DNA of 64,000 nucleotides from Aureimonas sp. AU4 (GTDB lineage Bacteria > Pseudomonadota > Alphaproteobacteria > Rhizobiales > Rhizobiaceae): the NCBI RefSeq assembly GCF_001463765.1, contig NZ_BBWK01000002.1, forward strand, positions 62,001-126,000, written 5' to 3'. The translations under genes and the position numbers were made by a program. Under the pieces are notes generated by a model, which ran no database searches, had not been told where the DNA came from, and was given only the letters and a program-made list of their open reading frames with translations. Positions 34,393 through 42,952 of this stretch are shown piece by piece; positions within the stretch are counted from its first letter, which is position 1; the number at the start of each line of letters is the position of its first letter.

Positions 34393-37020
34393 ATGACCGA
34401 CGCCCCCATCTCCCGATCCGCCTCCGGAAGCGGCATCGCCGCGCGCGCGCTGAAGGCTCGCGGCGGTCCGATGGCGCCGATATCCAATGCCAATTACCTC
34501 GATGGCCTCAATGCCGAGCAACGCGCGGCAGTGGAAACCACGGAGGGTCCGGTGCTCGTCCTGGCCGGCGCCGGCACCGGCAAGACGCGCGTGCTCACGA
34601 CGCGCATCGCTCATATCCTTGCGACGCGCCGCGCCTATCCGTCGCAGATCCTGGCCGTCACCTTCACCAATAAGGCGGCGCGCGAGATGAAGTCGCGTAT
34701 CGGCCATCTGGTCGGCGGCGAGGTCGAAGGCATGCCGTGGCTCGGCACCTTCCATTCCATCGGCGTGAAGATCCTGCGCCGCCACGCCGAGCTTGTCGGG
34801 CTTAAGTCGAACTTCACGATCCTCGATACCGACGATCAGATTCGGTTGATCAAGCAACTGATCCAGGCCGAGAATCTCGACGACAAGCGCTGGCCGGCGC
34901 GCAGCTTCGCCAACCTCATGGACGGGTGGAAGAACAAGGGGCTGACGCCGGACCAAGTACCCGAGGGCGACGCGTGGGCCTTCGGAACCGGACGGGGACG
35001 AGAGCTCTACAAAGCCTACCAAGCGCGACTGACGAGTCTCAACGCCGCCGACTTCGGCGACCTCCTGATGCATCCGATCGCGATCTTCCGCGACCACCCC
35101 GACGTGCTTGCCGACTACCACAGGCGCTTTCGCTACATCCTCGTCGACGAGTACCAGGACACCAACGTCGCGCAGTACCTTTGGCTGCGCTTGCTCGCGC
35201 AGTCGTCCGAAGCGCGTAGAGCCGTCGGGCAGGAAGGCGTCAACGTCTGCTGCGTCGGCGACGACGACCAGTCGATCTACGGCTGGCGCGGGGCGGAGGT
35301 CGACAACATCCTTCGCTTCGAGCGCGACTATCCGGGCGCGACCGTGATCCGCCTGGAGCGGAACTATCGCTCGACCGCCCATATCCTGGGCGCGGCGGCA
35401 GGGCTCATCGCCAACAACGAGGATCGGCTCGGCAAGACGCTGTTCACGGATCTTCGCGACGACGACGACGAGAAGGTCAGCGTCAACGCCGGCTGGGATT
35501 CCGAGGAAGAGGCGCGGGCGATCGGTGAGGAGATCGAGCAGCTGCAGCGCACGGGCTGTAAACTCAACGATATGGCGATCCTGGTCCGCGCATCCTTCCA
35601 GATGCGCGAATTCGAGGACCGCTTCGTCACGCTTGGCCTGAACTACCGCGTGATCGGCGGACCCCGGTTCTACGAGCGACAGGAAATCCGGGACGCTCTC
35701 GCCTACTTCCGCTGCGTCTGCCAGCCTGCAGACGATCTCGCCTTCGAGCGCATCGTCAACACGCCCAAGCGCGGTCTGGGCGACGCGGCTTTGCAGATGC
35801 TCCATACGTTCGCCCGCCGCGAACAGGTGCCTCTTCTTGCCGCCGCCGGGATGATCGTTCAGGGCGACGAACTGAAGCCCCGCCCGCGTTCGGCATTGGC
35901 CGAGGTCGCGCGCAACTTCGCCCGCTGGCGCGATCAGCTGTCGAGCATGCGCCATACCGATCTCGCCGAGATGATTCTCGAGGAGTCCGGCTACACGGAG
36001 ATGTGGCAGGCCGATCGCTCGGCGGAAGCGCCGGGACGCCTTGAGAACCTCAAGGAACTCGTCCGCTCTATGGACGACTACGACTCCATGCCCGCCTTCC
36101 TGGAGCATATCGCGCTCGTGATGGATGCCGAGCAGAACATCGAGACGGATGCCGTGTCGATCATGACGCTCCATTCCGCCAAGGGTCTGGAGTTCGATAC
36201 GGTCTTCCTGCCGGGATGGGAGGAAGGGCTGTTTCCCCATCAGAGGTCACTCGACGAAGGTGGGCGATCGGGACTTGAGGAGGAGCGGCGACTCGCCTAT
36301 GTCGGCATCACGCGCGGCAAACGCCGCGTGAAGATCTGGTTCGTATCGAACCGCCGCATCCACGGCATGTGGCAGTCCACGATTCCCTCGCGCTTCCTCG
36401 ACGAGTTGCCCGAAGCGCATGTCGACGTTCTGGAGCCGTCGACCTCGTACGGCGGCTACGGCGCCGGCGGCATGGGCGGCTACGGCGCCTCGCGCTGGGA
36501 CGCGAACGCCTTCTCGACCTCGTCCTATCAGACGCCCGGATGGCGGCGCGCACAGGCCTCGCAAGGGGGCGAGACCTATCGTGGCGGCCGCGGGCAGGAA
36601 ATCAGCTACGGCGAAGGGGGCGTTCAGAGCGGCTCGCGTGCCCGCGCCGCGGCAACGGCCGACAAGTACATATCTCGTGATGGCGGACGTGGCGGTCCTC
36701 CCGCGTCGCAGGGCGGGTTCGCAGGCCGGATGGACAGCCCTGTCGAGGCCAATCGTTCGCGAGGCAGCAATCAGCCGCCGCGAAAGGGCGCGGGTCTTTA
36801 CTCGTCCGCACGTGCCGGTGGTCCTCGCGAGATCGAGGGTCAACTCGTCGCGAAATCTGTTCAGGATGAAGTCAGCCGCTTCAAGGTTGGCGACCGCGCG
36901 TTTCACATGAAGTTCGGCAACGGCACGGTCACGACCGTCGAGGGCAATAAGGTGACCGTGAACTTCGACAAGGCCGGTGAGAAGCGGGTTCTCGACGGCT
37001 TCCTCGAAGGGGGAAGCTGA
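34393..37020 (+). CDS. uvrD: UvrD/PcrA-family DNA helicase
   Basis: Superfamily 1A 3'-5' helicase for nucleotide excision and mismatch repair. The 875-residue protein has the Q-motif region LNAEQRAAV, Walker A AGAGTGKTRVL, VDEYQDTN (motif II), GDDDQSIYGWRGA (III), RLERNYRST (IV), MTLHSAKGLEFDTVF (V), and RLAYVGITRGK (VI). A roughly 130-residue Gly/Ser/Arg-rich linker follows. The C-terminal PcrA-type module is VGDRAFHMKFGNGTVTTVEG. The start at 34393 follows the SOS box by 27 bp. Confidence 0.94.
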   Translation: MTDAPISRSASGSGIAARALKARGGPMAPISNANYLDGLNAEQRAAVETTEGPVLVLAGAGTGKTRVLTTRIAHILATRRAYPSQILAVTFTNKAAREMKSRIGHLVGGEVEGMPWLGTFHSIGVKILRRHAELVGLKSNFTILDTDDQIRLIKQLIQAENLDDKRWPARSFANLMDGWKNKGLTPDQVPEGDAWAFGTGRGRELYKAYQARLTSLNAADFGDLLMHPIAIFRDHPDVLADYHRRFRYILVDEYQDTNVAQYLWLRLLAQSSEARRAVGQEGVNVCCVGDDDQSIYGWRGAEVDNILRFERDYPGATVIRLERNYRSTAHILGAAAGLIANNEDRLGKTLFTDLRDDDDEKVSVNAGWDSEEEARAIGEEIEQLQRTGCKLNDMAILVRASFQMREFEDRFVTLGLNYRVIGGPRFYERQEIRDALAYFRCVCQPADDLAFERIVNTPKRGLGDAALQMLHTFARREQVPLLAAAGMIVQGDELKPRPRSALAEVARNFARWRDQLSSMRHTDLAEMILEESGYTEMWQADRSAEAPGRLENLKELVRSMDDYDSMPAFLEHIALVMDAEQNIETDAVSIMTLHSAKGLEFDTVFLPGWEEGLFPHQRSLDEGGRSGLEEERRLAYVGITRGKRRVKIWFVSNRRIHGMWQSTIPSRFLDELPEAHVDVLEPSTSYGGYGAGGMGGYGASRWDANAFSTSSYQTPGWRRAQASQGGETYRGGRGQEISYGEGGVQSGSRARAAATADKYISRDGGRGGPPASQGGFAGRMDSPVEANRSRGSNQPPRKGAGLYSSARAGGPREIEGQLVAKSVQDEVSRFKVGDRAFHMKFGNGTVTTVEGNKVTVNFDKAGEKRVLDGFLEGGS

Positions 37021-37040
37021 TCGCGGCTTCTATAGGGCCG

Positions 37041-37610
37041 TCAGACAGCAGACAAGAGTTCGTGGACCCGCCGCAGATAGGCTTCGGCCTGCACGGCGCG
37101 TGCCTCGGCCTCCGCTGCCCGCTGTTCGGCCTTCTTGGCCCGCGTTTCGGCTTCCCACTCTTCGTACTCGGCGTCGCGTGCGGCGGTTTCGGCCTTCACC
37201 GCACGCGCCTCGGCATGTGCGAGCCGCTCCTCCAGCGAGCGCAGATGGGTCTGCAGCCGGTGGTGGTCCTCGGCCGCGCGGTCAGCCAGCGACCGGCTCT
37301 GCTTCTCGAGTTGAACGTAACGCTTCTCGTAGGAACGGATCGTCGCGGCGGCCCGCTCGACCATCGAGAGGGTGGAGTTCCAGTCGCTTGCGGCGCCAGC
37401 CGGCGCAGCCTGAGGCAACGAGAGGGCCAGCGCGCTTCCGGCAACCTCCGCCTCCACCATGGACTTCACGGAATCCTCCAGCGAGCGCAACATCTCGCGA
37501 CCGATGATTCCGTCCATCCCGGACGTCGTCGCCTGCGGTCCGATCAGACCCGGCGCTCCCTCCGGGTCGTTCGGCATGACGTCTGTGGCATGCTGGAGGA
37601 CGGCGCTCAT
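37041..37610 (-). CDS. small coiled-coil protein 1 of the cytoskeletal-like operon
   Basis: A 189-residue protein. An unstructured head (1-55) is followed by a long Ala/Glu/Arg-rich helix from about 75 to 189 with heptad character: YEKRYVQLEKQSRSLADRAA, then repeating AEARA units. The last 25 residues (EARAVQAEAYLRRVHELL) align with the tail segment of the neighbouring 170-residue protein, so the two are probably paralogues. It overlaps that gene by 4 bp (ATGA). No catalytic motif is present; a scaffold or filament-accessory role is inference. Confidence 0.8.
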   Translation of the reverse strand: MSAVLQHATDVMPNDPEGAPGLIGPQATTSGMDGIIGREMLRSLEDSVKSMVEAEVAGSALALSLPQAAPAGAASDWNSTLSMVERAAATIRSYEKRYVQLEKQSRSLADRAAEDHHRLQTHLRSLEERLAHAEARAVKAETAARDAEYEEWEAETRAKKAEQRAAEAEARAVQAEAYLRRVHELLSAV

Positions 37611-38119
37611 CTGGTTTCGCCGAGGCTATTGGCGAAGGCGGCGCGCAGTTCCGCCTCGTCCGCATCCTCGGTCGCGACGACGCGGCTGAAACTCGTGACG
37701 ATCGCGTCGTGCATTCGAGCGAGCCAGGCCTCGGCTTCCGCGGCACGAGTTTCCGCCACGCGCAAGCGTCCTTCCGTCTCGGCCAGACGCAGTTCGGTTT
37801 CCTCGATCTGTTCCTGAAGCGAACGGATCTCGTCGCTGGCCCGCTCGGCATCGAGACGATGCTCGATCTCCATCTCGGTCGCGCGCTCGTCGCGGATACG
37901 GATCGCCTCGCTGGCCTCGCGCACGAGGTCGAGCGCCGCCGACCAGTCGCGTTTGGATACGGCCTCGCGTTCCTCGCTCGCCACCAGCGAGAAGTTCGGT
38001 TCGGGACGATGCCCGCCGACCGGGTCCGACACGCTTTGGCGCAGGCCCAGGCCGATGTCCTCGTTCGCCGCGTTCACCATGCCGTCGGTCTCCTCATTCC
38101 CATTCCGAAAGGCGGCCAT
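37607..38119 (-). CDS. small coiled-coil protein 2 of the cytoskeletal-like operon
   Basis: A 170-residue protein with a polar head (1-50) and a coiled coil from about 55 to 145 (RDERATEMEIEHRLDAERAS, LQEQIEETELRLAETEGRL). The segment VAETRAAEAEAWLARMHDAI matches the C-terminal motif of its downstream neighbour. AGGA ten bases upstream supports the start at 38119; a second ATG lies at 38080. It begins six bases after the stop of the large coiled-coil gene. Function unknown. Confidence 0.8.
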   Translation of the reverse strand: MAAFRNGNEETDGMVNAANEDIGLGLRQSVSDPVGGHRPEPNFSLVASEEREAVSKRDWSAALDLVREASEAIRIRDERATEMEIEHRLDAERASDEIRSLQEQIEETELRLAETEGRLRVAETRAAEAEAWLARMHDAIVTSFSRVVATEDADEAELRAAFANSLGETR

Positions 38120-38125
38120 CGATGT

Positions 38126-39634
38126 TTAGTCCTCGCGATCAGGCGACGAGAACGGGCGGACGTTCGAGGGCCGCTCGTCGTAGCGGGACGCCTCCGATCC
38201 GCCCTCGACCCCGAAGCCCTCGACCGTCCGTCCCCGCGTCGCACGTTTCAGGTTCTCGTTCTGGCGCTGGAGCGCCGTACGGCTCTCACGAGCGATATCG
38301 AGCGCACCTTGCGCCAGAGTGCGCTCGGCCTTCTCGTTCTGCAACTCCTCGATCAGGCGGCGGTTGGTCGCCTCGAGCGCCAGGCGGTCCTTCTCGAAGC
38401 GCTGGGTCAGTGCCTCGACCCTCTCCGACAGATTGTTGGCGCGCGTCGTCACACCTTCGAGCTGCGAGTCCTTGGCCGCGAGTGCCTTGATCAGCATGTC
38501 GCAGCGGGCCTCCAGCTCCGCCCTCGCCTTCTGGCTTTCGCCCAACTGCGCGGTCACGCGCGTCAGGTCGTTGCGGATCCCGTCGTGGCGTCGCTCGAAG
38601 CTCGCCTTTTCGGCGATCGCTTCCTTGCTGGCGCGCTCGCTGGCACGGAACGCCTCCTCGCGCTCGCGCAGCTGGTGCCGCACCTGCCCGAGAATCTGGT
38701 CCGTCGCCGCGAGCCGTGCCGCAAGCGATTCGATCTTGAGATTGGCGCCGGAACGCTCCGTCTTGAGCGCCGTAAGGTCGTTCTCGTGCTGGGCCGCCTG
38801 CTTCTGCCGGGCCGCTTGCTCGACAGCGAGCTGCGCCTGGAGGTGCTTCACCTGCTGGAGATGGGCGTCCGCGAGTTGCTCGAACTCCTCGACGCGCGCG
38901 GTCAGTTGCAGGATCTCGGCCGCCTGGTCCTCGGTGAGGCTCTGGAGGCGTCGTCCCTCCTGCTCCGCGAGATGACGCTGCTCGCCGACTTCGCCCAGCA
39001 TGCGTTCGGCTTCCAAGAGGGCTTGGTCAGCCACCGTCGCCTCGGCCCGCAGCGTCTTGACCTCGAGGTTCAGCGACTGGTTCTGTTCCACCTCCGCGAG
39101 CAGCTGGCGCTCGAGCGCGTTCGCATGCGTCGTCTTCTCGCGCAGCAACAGCCGCTGTTCTTCGAAGGCGGCCTCCTGTTCGCGCGCGGCGGTCTCCAAA
39201 CGTCCAACGCGCGTGACGGCGGTGGCGAGATCGCTCGATGCCGCCGAATACCGCCCGAGAAGACTGTCCACCTCACGGCGCAGGGACTGGTTGCCCTCCA
39301 TCTCCTGCGAGAGAATCGCCTCGAGTTCGAGGATGCGGGCCTGTGCCTTCGGCAGCTCTTCTGCGATGGACTCGATCGGGTTGATCAGCGCCGAGAAGTC
39401 GTCCGTGAGAGTGCGAAGTTCACCCAACCGCTCCGACATCTCGCCGATGCGGACCTTCAGCATCTCGTTGCGCTGACCGATTCCGTCGAGCGGAGGAATT
39501 TGCGGCTGGAAGCGCACGCGCGTTTCCTCCCGGTTGGGGTCGTCGCCGATCGAGGGCAGCGCGCGGCGGGCGGGCTCGCCCTTGTCGGCCGAGCGACCTT
39601 CGCGCCTGAACAGGAACGACAACGGGGAGTTCAT
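38126..39634 (-). CDS. long coiled-coil protein, possibly intermediate-filament-like
   Basis: A 502-residue protein whose residues from about 65 to 465 are almost unbroken heptad-rich coiled coil (Leu at a/d, Glu/Arg/Gln elsewhere). A basic head of about 60 residues precedes it and a short disordered tail follows, ending NVRPFSSPDRED. The architecture (head, long rod, tail) is that of crescentin or FilP-type proteins. Similar rhizobial proteins have sometimes been labelled as chromosome-partitioning proteins without a ParA ATPase motif; none is present here. The start at 39634 has GGAGGA ten bases upstream. It is first in an operon with two smaller coiled-coil genes. Confidence 0.82.
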   Translation of the reverse strand: MNSPLSFLFRREGRSADKGEPARRALPSIGDDPNREETRVRFQPQIPPLDGIGQRNEMLKVRIGEMSERLGELRTLTDDFSALINPIESIAEELPKAQARILELEAILSQEMEGNQSLRREVDSLLGRYSAASSDLATAVTRVGRLETAAREQEAAFEEQRLLLREKTTHANALERQLLAEVEQNQSLNLEVKTLRAEATVADQALLEAERMLGEVGEQRHLAEQEGRRLQSLTEDQAAEILQLTARVEEFEQLADAHLQQVKHLQAQLAVEQAARQKQAAQHENDLTALKTERSGANLKIESLAARLAATDQILGQVRHQLREREEAFRASERASKEAIAEKASFERRHDGIRNDLTRVTAQLGESQKARAELEARCDMLIKALAAKDSQLEGVTTRANNLSERVEALTQRFEKDRLALEATNRRLIEELQNEKAERTLAQGALDIARESRTALQRQNENLKRATRGRTVEGFGVEGGSEASRYDERPSNVRPFSSPDRED

Positions 39635-39785
39635 CGAGCGGGGTTCCTCCGGTATGGCCATCGACGCGTGCATCGTGTTTGGCCGTTGCGACCGGCCGCT
39701 GCAACGACCTTTATGTCTTTTTAAGAAAGTTTTGCCCAACGCATCCTTTAGGTGACATCGCTGACGCGGCCCGAACGTTTGCGAT

Positions 39786-39803
39786 GATCACGTCAGCGTG
39801 ATC
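39786..39803. promoter_or_regulatory. inverted repeat between the coiled-coil operon and BA14K gene
   Basis: GATCACG-TCAG-CGTGATC is a perfect 7-bp inverted repeat in the divergent region, about 150 bp from the coiled-coil operon start and 70 bp from the BA14K start. It is a possible operator. Confidence 0.35.
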
Positions 39804-39815
39804 GCATGACGTTCA

Positions 39816-39840
39816 GGAACCGTTCAGTTCGACTCCGGTT
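39816..39840 (+). promoter_or_regulatory. possible general-stress (EcfG-type) promoter of the BA14K gene
   Basis: GGAAC (39816-39820) and GGTT (39837-39840) are 16 bases apart, close to the GGAAC-N16/17-CGTT consensus of the alphaproteobacterial EcfG sigma factor. The element lies 33 bp upstream of the start codon. The -10 half has one mismatch. Confidence 0.4.
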
Positions 39841-39873
39841 CTGTAAGCGAAGGGTAATTTTCGGAGAAAAGCG

Positions 39874-40374
39874 ATGAATTTCGCTCGGATGTTCGGGGCC
39901 AAGGTGCTGGCAGGCGCACTTGCCCTCACGATGCTTCCCGCCGCCCTGCCGAGCCAGACGCCCGTCGTCGGCATCACCGCCGCGAAGGCTGATCCGTTCT
40001 ATCGCGGCTATGGCGGTGGTTACTACGGCGGCGGCCCGCGCTACTGGCGCGGCCATCGCGGCGGCTTCTACGGCGGCCCGCGCGCCTATTACGGGGGTCC
40101 CCGCGGAAACTATCGCGATGGCTACTACCGGCGCCATCGCGGATCAGCCGGCCCGGCCATCGCCGGCGCGATCGTCGGTCTCGGCGTGGGAGCCGCGATC
40201 GCGAGTTCCGCTCAGCCCCGCTATTATGGTGCACCCCGATACGCCGCGCCGGCTTATGGTCCGCGTCCGTGGACGCGCGAGTGGTACAACTACTGCGCCT
40301 CCCGCTACCGGTCCTTCGACGCCCGAAGCGGCACGTTCCAGCCCTATAACGGACCGCGCCAACTCTGCCGTTGA
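39874..40374 (+). CDS. BA14K-family exported protein
   Basis: A 166-residue protein. A signal peptide (KVLAGALALTMLPAALPS) is followed by a Gly/Tyr/Arg-rich low-complexity region (YGGGYYGGGPRYWRGHRGG). A hydrophobic glycine-rich helix follows (AIAGAIVGLGVGAAIAS). The C-terminal BA14K motif is WYNYCASRYRSFDARSGTFQ. The family is named from an immunoreactive Brucella protein; its lectin-like or envelope role is not settled. GGAG seven bases upstream supports the start. A strong terminator follows. Confidence 0.85.
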   Translation: MNFARMFGAKVLAGALALTMLPAALPSQTPVVGITAAKADPFYRGYGGGYYGGGPRYWRGHRGGFYGGPRAYYGGPRGNYRDGYYRRHRGSAGPAIAGAIVGLGVGAAIASSAQPRYYGAPRYAAPAYGPRPWTREWYNYCASRYRSFDARSGTFQPYNGPRQLCR

Positions 40375-40397
40375 GGCAAACTGAACACGCAAGAACG

Positions 40398-40431
40398 AGC
40401 CACGCATCGTCCCGCGATGCGTGGCTTTTTT
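40398..40431 (+). terminator. Rho-independent terminator of the BA14K gene
   Basis: AGCCACGCATCG and CGATGCGTGGCT form a perfect 12-bp stem with a 5-base loop, followed by six T residues (40426-40431). It is the clearest terminator in the window. Confidence 0.92.
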
Positions 40432-40498
40432 GCTATCGGGAACCACCAGTCGTTCAGAGCCTTGATGCGCCATGCGAAGGTTGGCGGGAGCTGGTGCG

Positions 40499-40930
40499 AT
40501 GGGTTGGAAGTTGGGCGTGGTCCTGGCCACAGCGGCAGCCGGTTTGCTCGCGACCGAAATGGCGTCAGCCGGAGAATTTCTGGGCATCGATCCTTATGGT
40601 CGCGCCGTCTTCGCTCCGTCCGGGCCCTTCCCCATTGTCCCTAGCCGCGTGCGTGGGCCGGTCTTCAAGCGCAATCCCGGTCCCTTCGCCGGTCCCGACG
40701 TCGGGGGACCTCTTTACTACGCCGAGCCGGCGCCACCGGTGCCGGGCTTCTATCGTCCGGATCCCGCGGTGTCGGCAGGTGCCATTCTCGCCTTCGACAC
40801 CGACGCGGCGCTTGGAGCGGCGGAGGGCTGGGATGCCCGTGACGCGCGCTGTGCAGCCCGCTACCGCAGCTTCGATCCGGCCACCGGTACGTATGTCTCG
40901 GCGCGCGGCGTGCGCCGGATCTGTCGCTAG
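40499..40930 (+). CDS. second BA14K-like exported protein
   Basis: A 143-residue protein with a signal peptide (GVVLATAAAGLLATEMASA) and a Pro/Gly-rich middle lacking the Tyr/Arg repeats of its neighbour. The C-terminal RCAARYRSFDPATGTYVS corresponds to the BA14K motif. It is probably a diverged paralogue of the preceding gene but is separated from it by a strong terminator. GGGAG eight bases before 40499 decides the start over an ATG at 40472. Its 3' end overlaps the opposing peptidase gene by 4 bp. Confidence 0.75.
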   Translation: MGWKLGVVLATAAAGLLATEMASAGEFLGIDPYGRAVFAPSGPFPIVPSRVRGPVFKRNPGPFAGPDVGGPLYYAEPAPPVPGFYRPDPAVSAGAILAFDTDAALGAAEGWDARDARCAARYRSFDPATGTYVSARGVRRICR

Positions 40931-42762
40931 GAGCGAGTTGCGTGACGCGGACGCGTCGCCTGCGCGAGCCAGGACCGAACCTCCTCCCCTAGTCTGGGAC
41001 CGATCCGCTCCATGACCGTGGCGTGGTAGTGGTCGAGCCAAGCGGCGTCTTCTTTGTCCAGTAGCTCCGGGTCAACGAGACGGGTGTCGATCGGAACGAA
41101 GGTCAGCGTCTCGAAACCATGCATTGGCAAGTCGCCGCCCGGCACATCGCTCGCGGGCGTGACGACGAGCAGGTTCTCGGTTCGGATGCCGTAGCTGCCT
41201 TCGCGATAGTAACCGGGCTCGTTCGACACGATCATGCCGGGCTCCAGCACCGGGGTGCCACGGCGCGAAATGGACTGCGGCCCCTCGTGGACCGCGAGGA
41301 AGGAGCCGACGCCGTGCCCCGTGCCGTGTGCATAGTCGCAGCCGGCCTGCCAGAGCGCGGCGCGGGCCAGCGGATCCAGATCCATTCCCCGCGTTCCGAC
41401 GGGAAAGCGCGCGCGGCTGACGGCGATCATGCCCTTCAGAACGAGGGTGAAATGCCGCCGCATCGCCTCGGTCGGCTCGCCGATCGCAACGGTGCGCGTG
41501 ATGTCGGTCGTGCCGTCCTCGTACTGGCCACCCGAGTCGATCAGATACAACGAGCCGGACTCGATGCGACGGTTCGATGCTTCGTTCACCCGGTAATGCG
41601 GGAGCGCCGCATTCGGTCCGGCGCCAGAGATCGTGTCGAAGGAGATGTCGCGTAGCGGCATCCCCTCGCGTTCCCCGATTTGCGAGCGGATCTCTTCCAA
41701 ACGCTTGGCGGCGTCGATCTCCGTCAGCGAGCCCTGCGGCTGGCCGTCGAGCCAAGACAGGAAATGAATCATGGCCACCGCATCGCGCAGATGTGCGCTG
41801 CGGGCGCCTTCCAACTCCGTGGGGTTCTTGATCGCGCGTGGCAGGCGCGCCGGGTCCTCACCTTCGACGACCGACCCCCCGGCCTTGCGGATCACATCGG
41901 CCAGATGCTGAGCGGCCAGTTGCGGGTCGAGGAGAACGTGCTTGCCGGGCACCTGTTCGCCAAGCGTTGCCTCGAGCGCCATAGGCTCGACGATCTCCGC
42001 ATGGTCGCTCAGGGTGCTGCGAAGTGCCGCGTCCACCTTTTGATGGTCGAGAAAGAGCGTCGCGCGACCGGTCGCGGGAATGTAGGCGAAGCCGAGCGGC
42101 AACGGCGTATGGGGTACGTCGCTGCCCCTGACGTTGAACGTCCAGGCAAGCGAGGACGGATCGGTCAGGAGCACAGCATCCGCGTTCGCCCTTGCCAGTT
42201 TCGCCCGGATCGCCCGTAGCTTATCGCCGACCGAAGCCCCCGCGTAACGATCCGGGTGAACGGAGACGCGCCCCGTCGGTGGGAGAGGACGGTCCTGCCA
42301 GAGGCGATCGATGGGGTTGTTCGGCAAGAGAACGAGTTCCCCGCCCACCTTTTCGAGAATGCCTCGAAGTCGCCCAACCTCACCGATCGTGTGCAGCCAG
42401 GGATCGATACCGATCTTCAATCCGCCGGCATGGGCGGTCAGATAGTCGGATAGAGGCGTGTCGACCGAATTGACGAAATCGAAGACCGACCCGTCCGCCT
42501 GCGCGCGCACCTGAACGGTATAACGCCCATCGGTGAAGATCGCGGCCTTGTCTCTCAGGACCAAGGCGCTGCCCGCCGATCCGGTAAATCCCGTCAGCCA
42601 TGCGAGCCGCGCGGCCGAAGCGGGTATGTATTCGCCCTGATGCTCGTCCGCGCGCGGCACGATGAATCCGTCGAGGCCGTTTGCGGCCAGCGCTTCGCGC
42701 AAGCGCGCGATGCGGCCGGCGCTCTCACGACCTTCCGATGCGTCCTCGAAACTCTGGAACAT
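40927..42762 (-). CDS. pepP: Xaa-Pro aminopeptidase (M24B)
   Basis: A 611-residue metallopeptidase removing N-terminal residues before proline. It has two creatinase-like N-terminal domains (about 15-310) and a C-terminal pita-bread domain. The latter has the metal ligands in LIDSGGQYEDGTTDITRT (two Asp), YAHGTGHGVGSFLAVHEGPQ (His) and the Glu residues in SNEPGYYREGSYGIRTEN. The length fits the three-domain eukaryote-like APP1 form. AGGAGGGG upstream of 42762 decides the start. Confidence 0.93.
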   Translation of the reverse strand: MFQSFEDASEGRESAGRIARLREALAANGLDGFIVPRADEHQGEYIPASAARLAWLTGFTGSAGSALVLRDKAAIFTDGRYTVQVRAQADGSVFDFVNSVDTPLSDYLTAHAGGLKIGIDPWLHTIGEVGRLRGILEKVGGELVLLPNNPIDRLWQDRPLPPTGRVSVHPDRYAGASVGDKLRAIRAKLARANADAVLLTDPSSLAWTFNVRGSDVPHTPLPLGFAYIPATGRATLFLDHQKVDAALRSTLSDHAEIVEPMALEATLGEQVPGKHVLLDPQLAAQHLADVIRKAGGSVVEGEDPARLPRAIKNPTELEGARSAHLRDAVAMIHFLSWLDGQPQGSLTEIDAAKRLEEIRSQIGEREGMPLRDISFDTISGAGPNAALPHYRVNEASNRRIESGSLYLIDSGGQYEDGTTDITRTVAIGEPTEAMRRHFTLVLKGMIAVSRARFPVGTRGMDLDPLARAALWQAGCDYAHGTGHGVGSFLAVHEGPQSISRRGTPVLEPGMIVSNEPGYYREGSYGIRTENLLVVTPASDVPGGDLPMHGFETLTFVPIDTRLVDPELLDKEDAAWLDHYHATVMERIGPRLGEEVRSWLAQATRPRHATRS

Positions 42763-42914
42763 GGAACGTCCCCTCCTGCGCTGGCCTGCGAGCGTCCACA
42801 CAACCTGGTCCGGCAGCGATAGGCCAAGCTGGCCCGATCGGAAAGACCGCGCGGCCGGTCGCAGCCCGATCGATCGCTTGCCGCAGGGGCGCGGGCAGGG
42901 TATCAATGCGCATA

Positions 42915-42934
42915 TTACGTTTACGCAAACGTCA
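42915..42934. promoter_or_regulatory. palindromic operator upstream of the acyl-CoA dehydrogenase gene
   Basis: TTACGTTT-ACGC-AAACGTCA is a 20-bp inverted repeat (7 of 8 arm positions paired), ending 18 bases before the ATG and just upstream of the ribosome site. It resembles the TTAC/GTAAACG-type sites I associate with fatty-acid or branched-chain acyl-CoA degradation regulators such as LiuR, but the match is from memory. Confidence 0.55.
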
Positions 42935-42952
42935 AAATTCGGGAGTGGCGCG

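Noticed and set aside
36247-36906. A 219-codon frame antisense to the Gly-rich linker of uvrD
   Set aside because: The overlapping helicase is intact and continues to a conserved C-terminal module; the antisense product is low-complexity Arg/Ala.
38126-39634. Annotation as chromosome-partitioning ParA
   Set aside because: No Walker A or deviant Walker motif; the protein is a continuous coiled coil.
37709-39724. A 671-codon open frame antisense to the coiled-coil operon
   Set aside because: Complement of Glu/Leu/Arg codon-rich coiled-coil genes; the translation is compositionally a mirror (Leu/Arg/Val/Gln-rich) with no domain. The minus-strand genes have ribosome sites and coupled starts.
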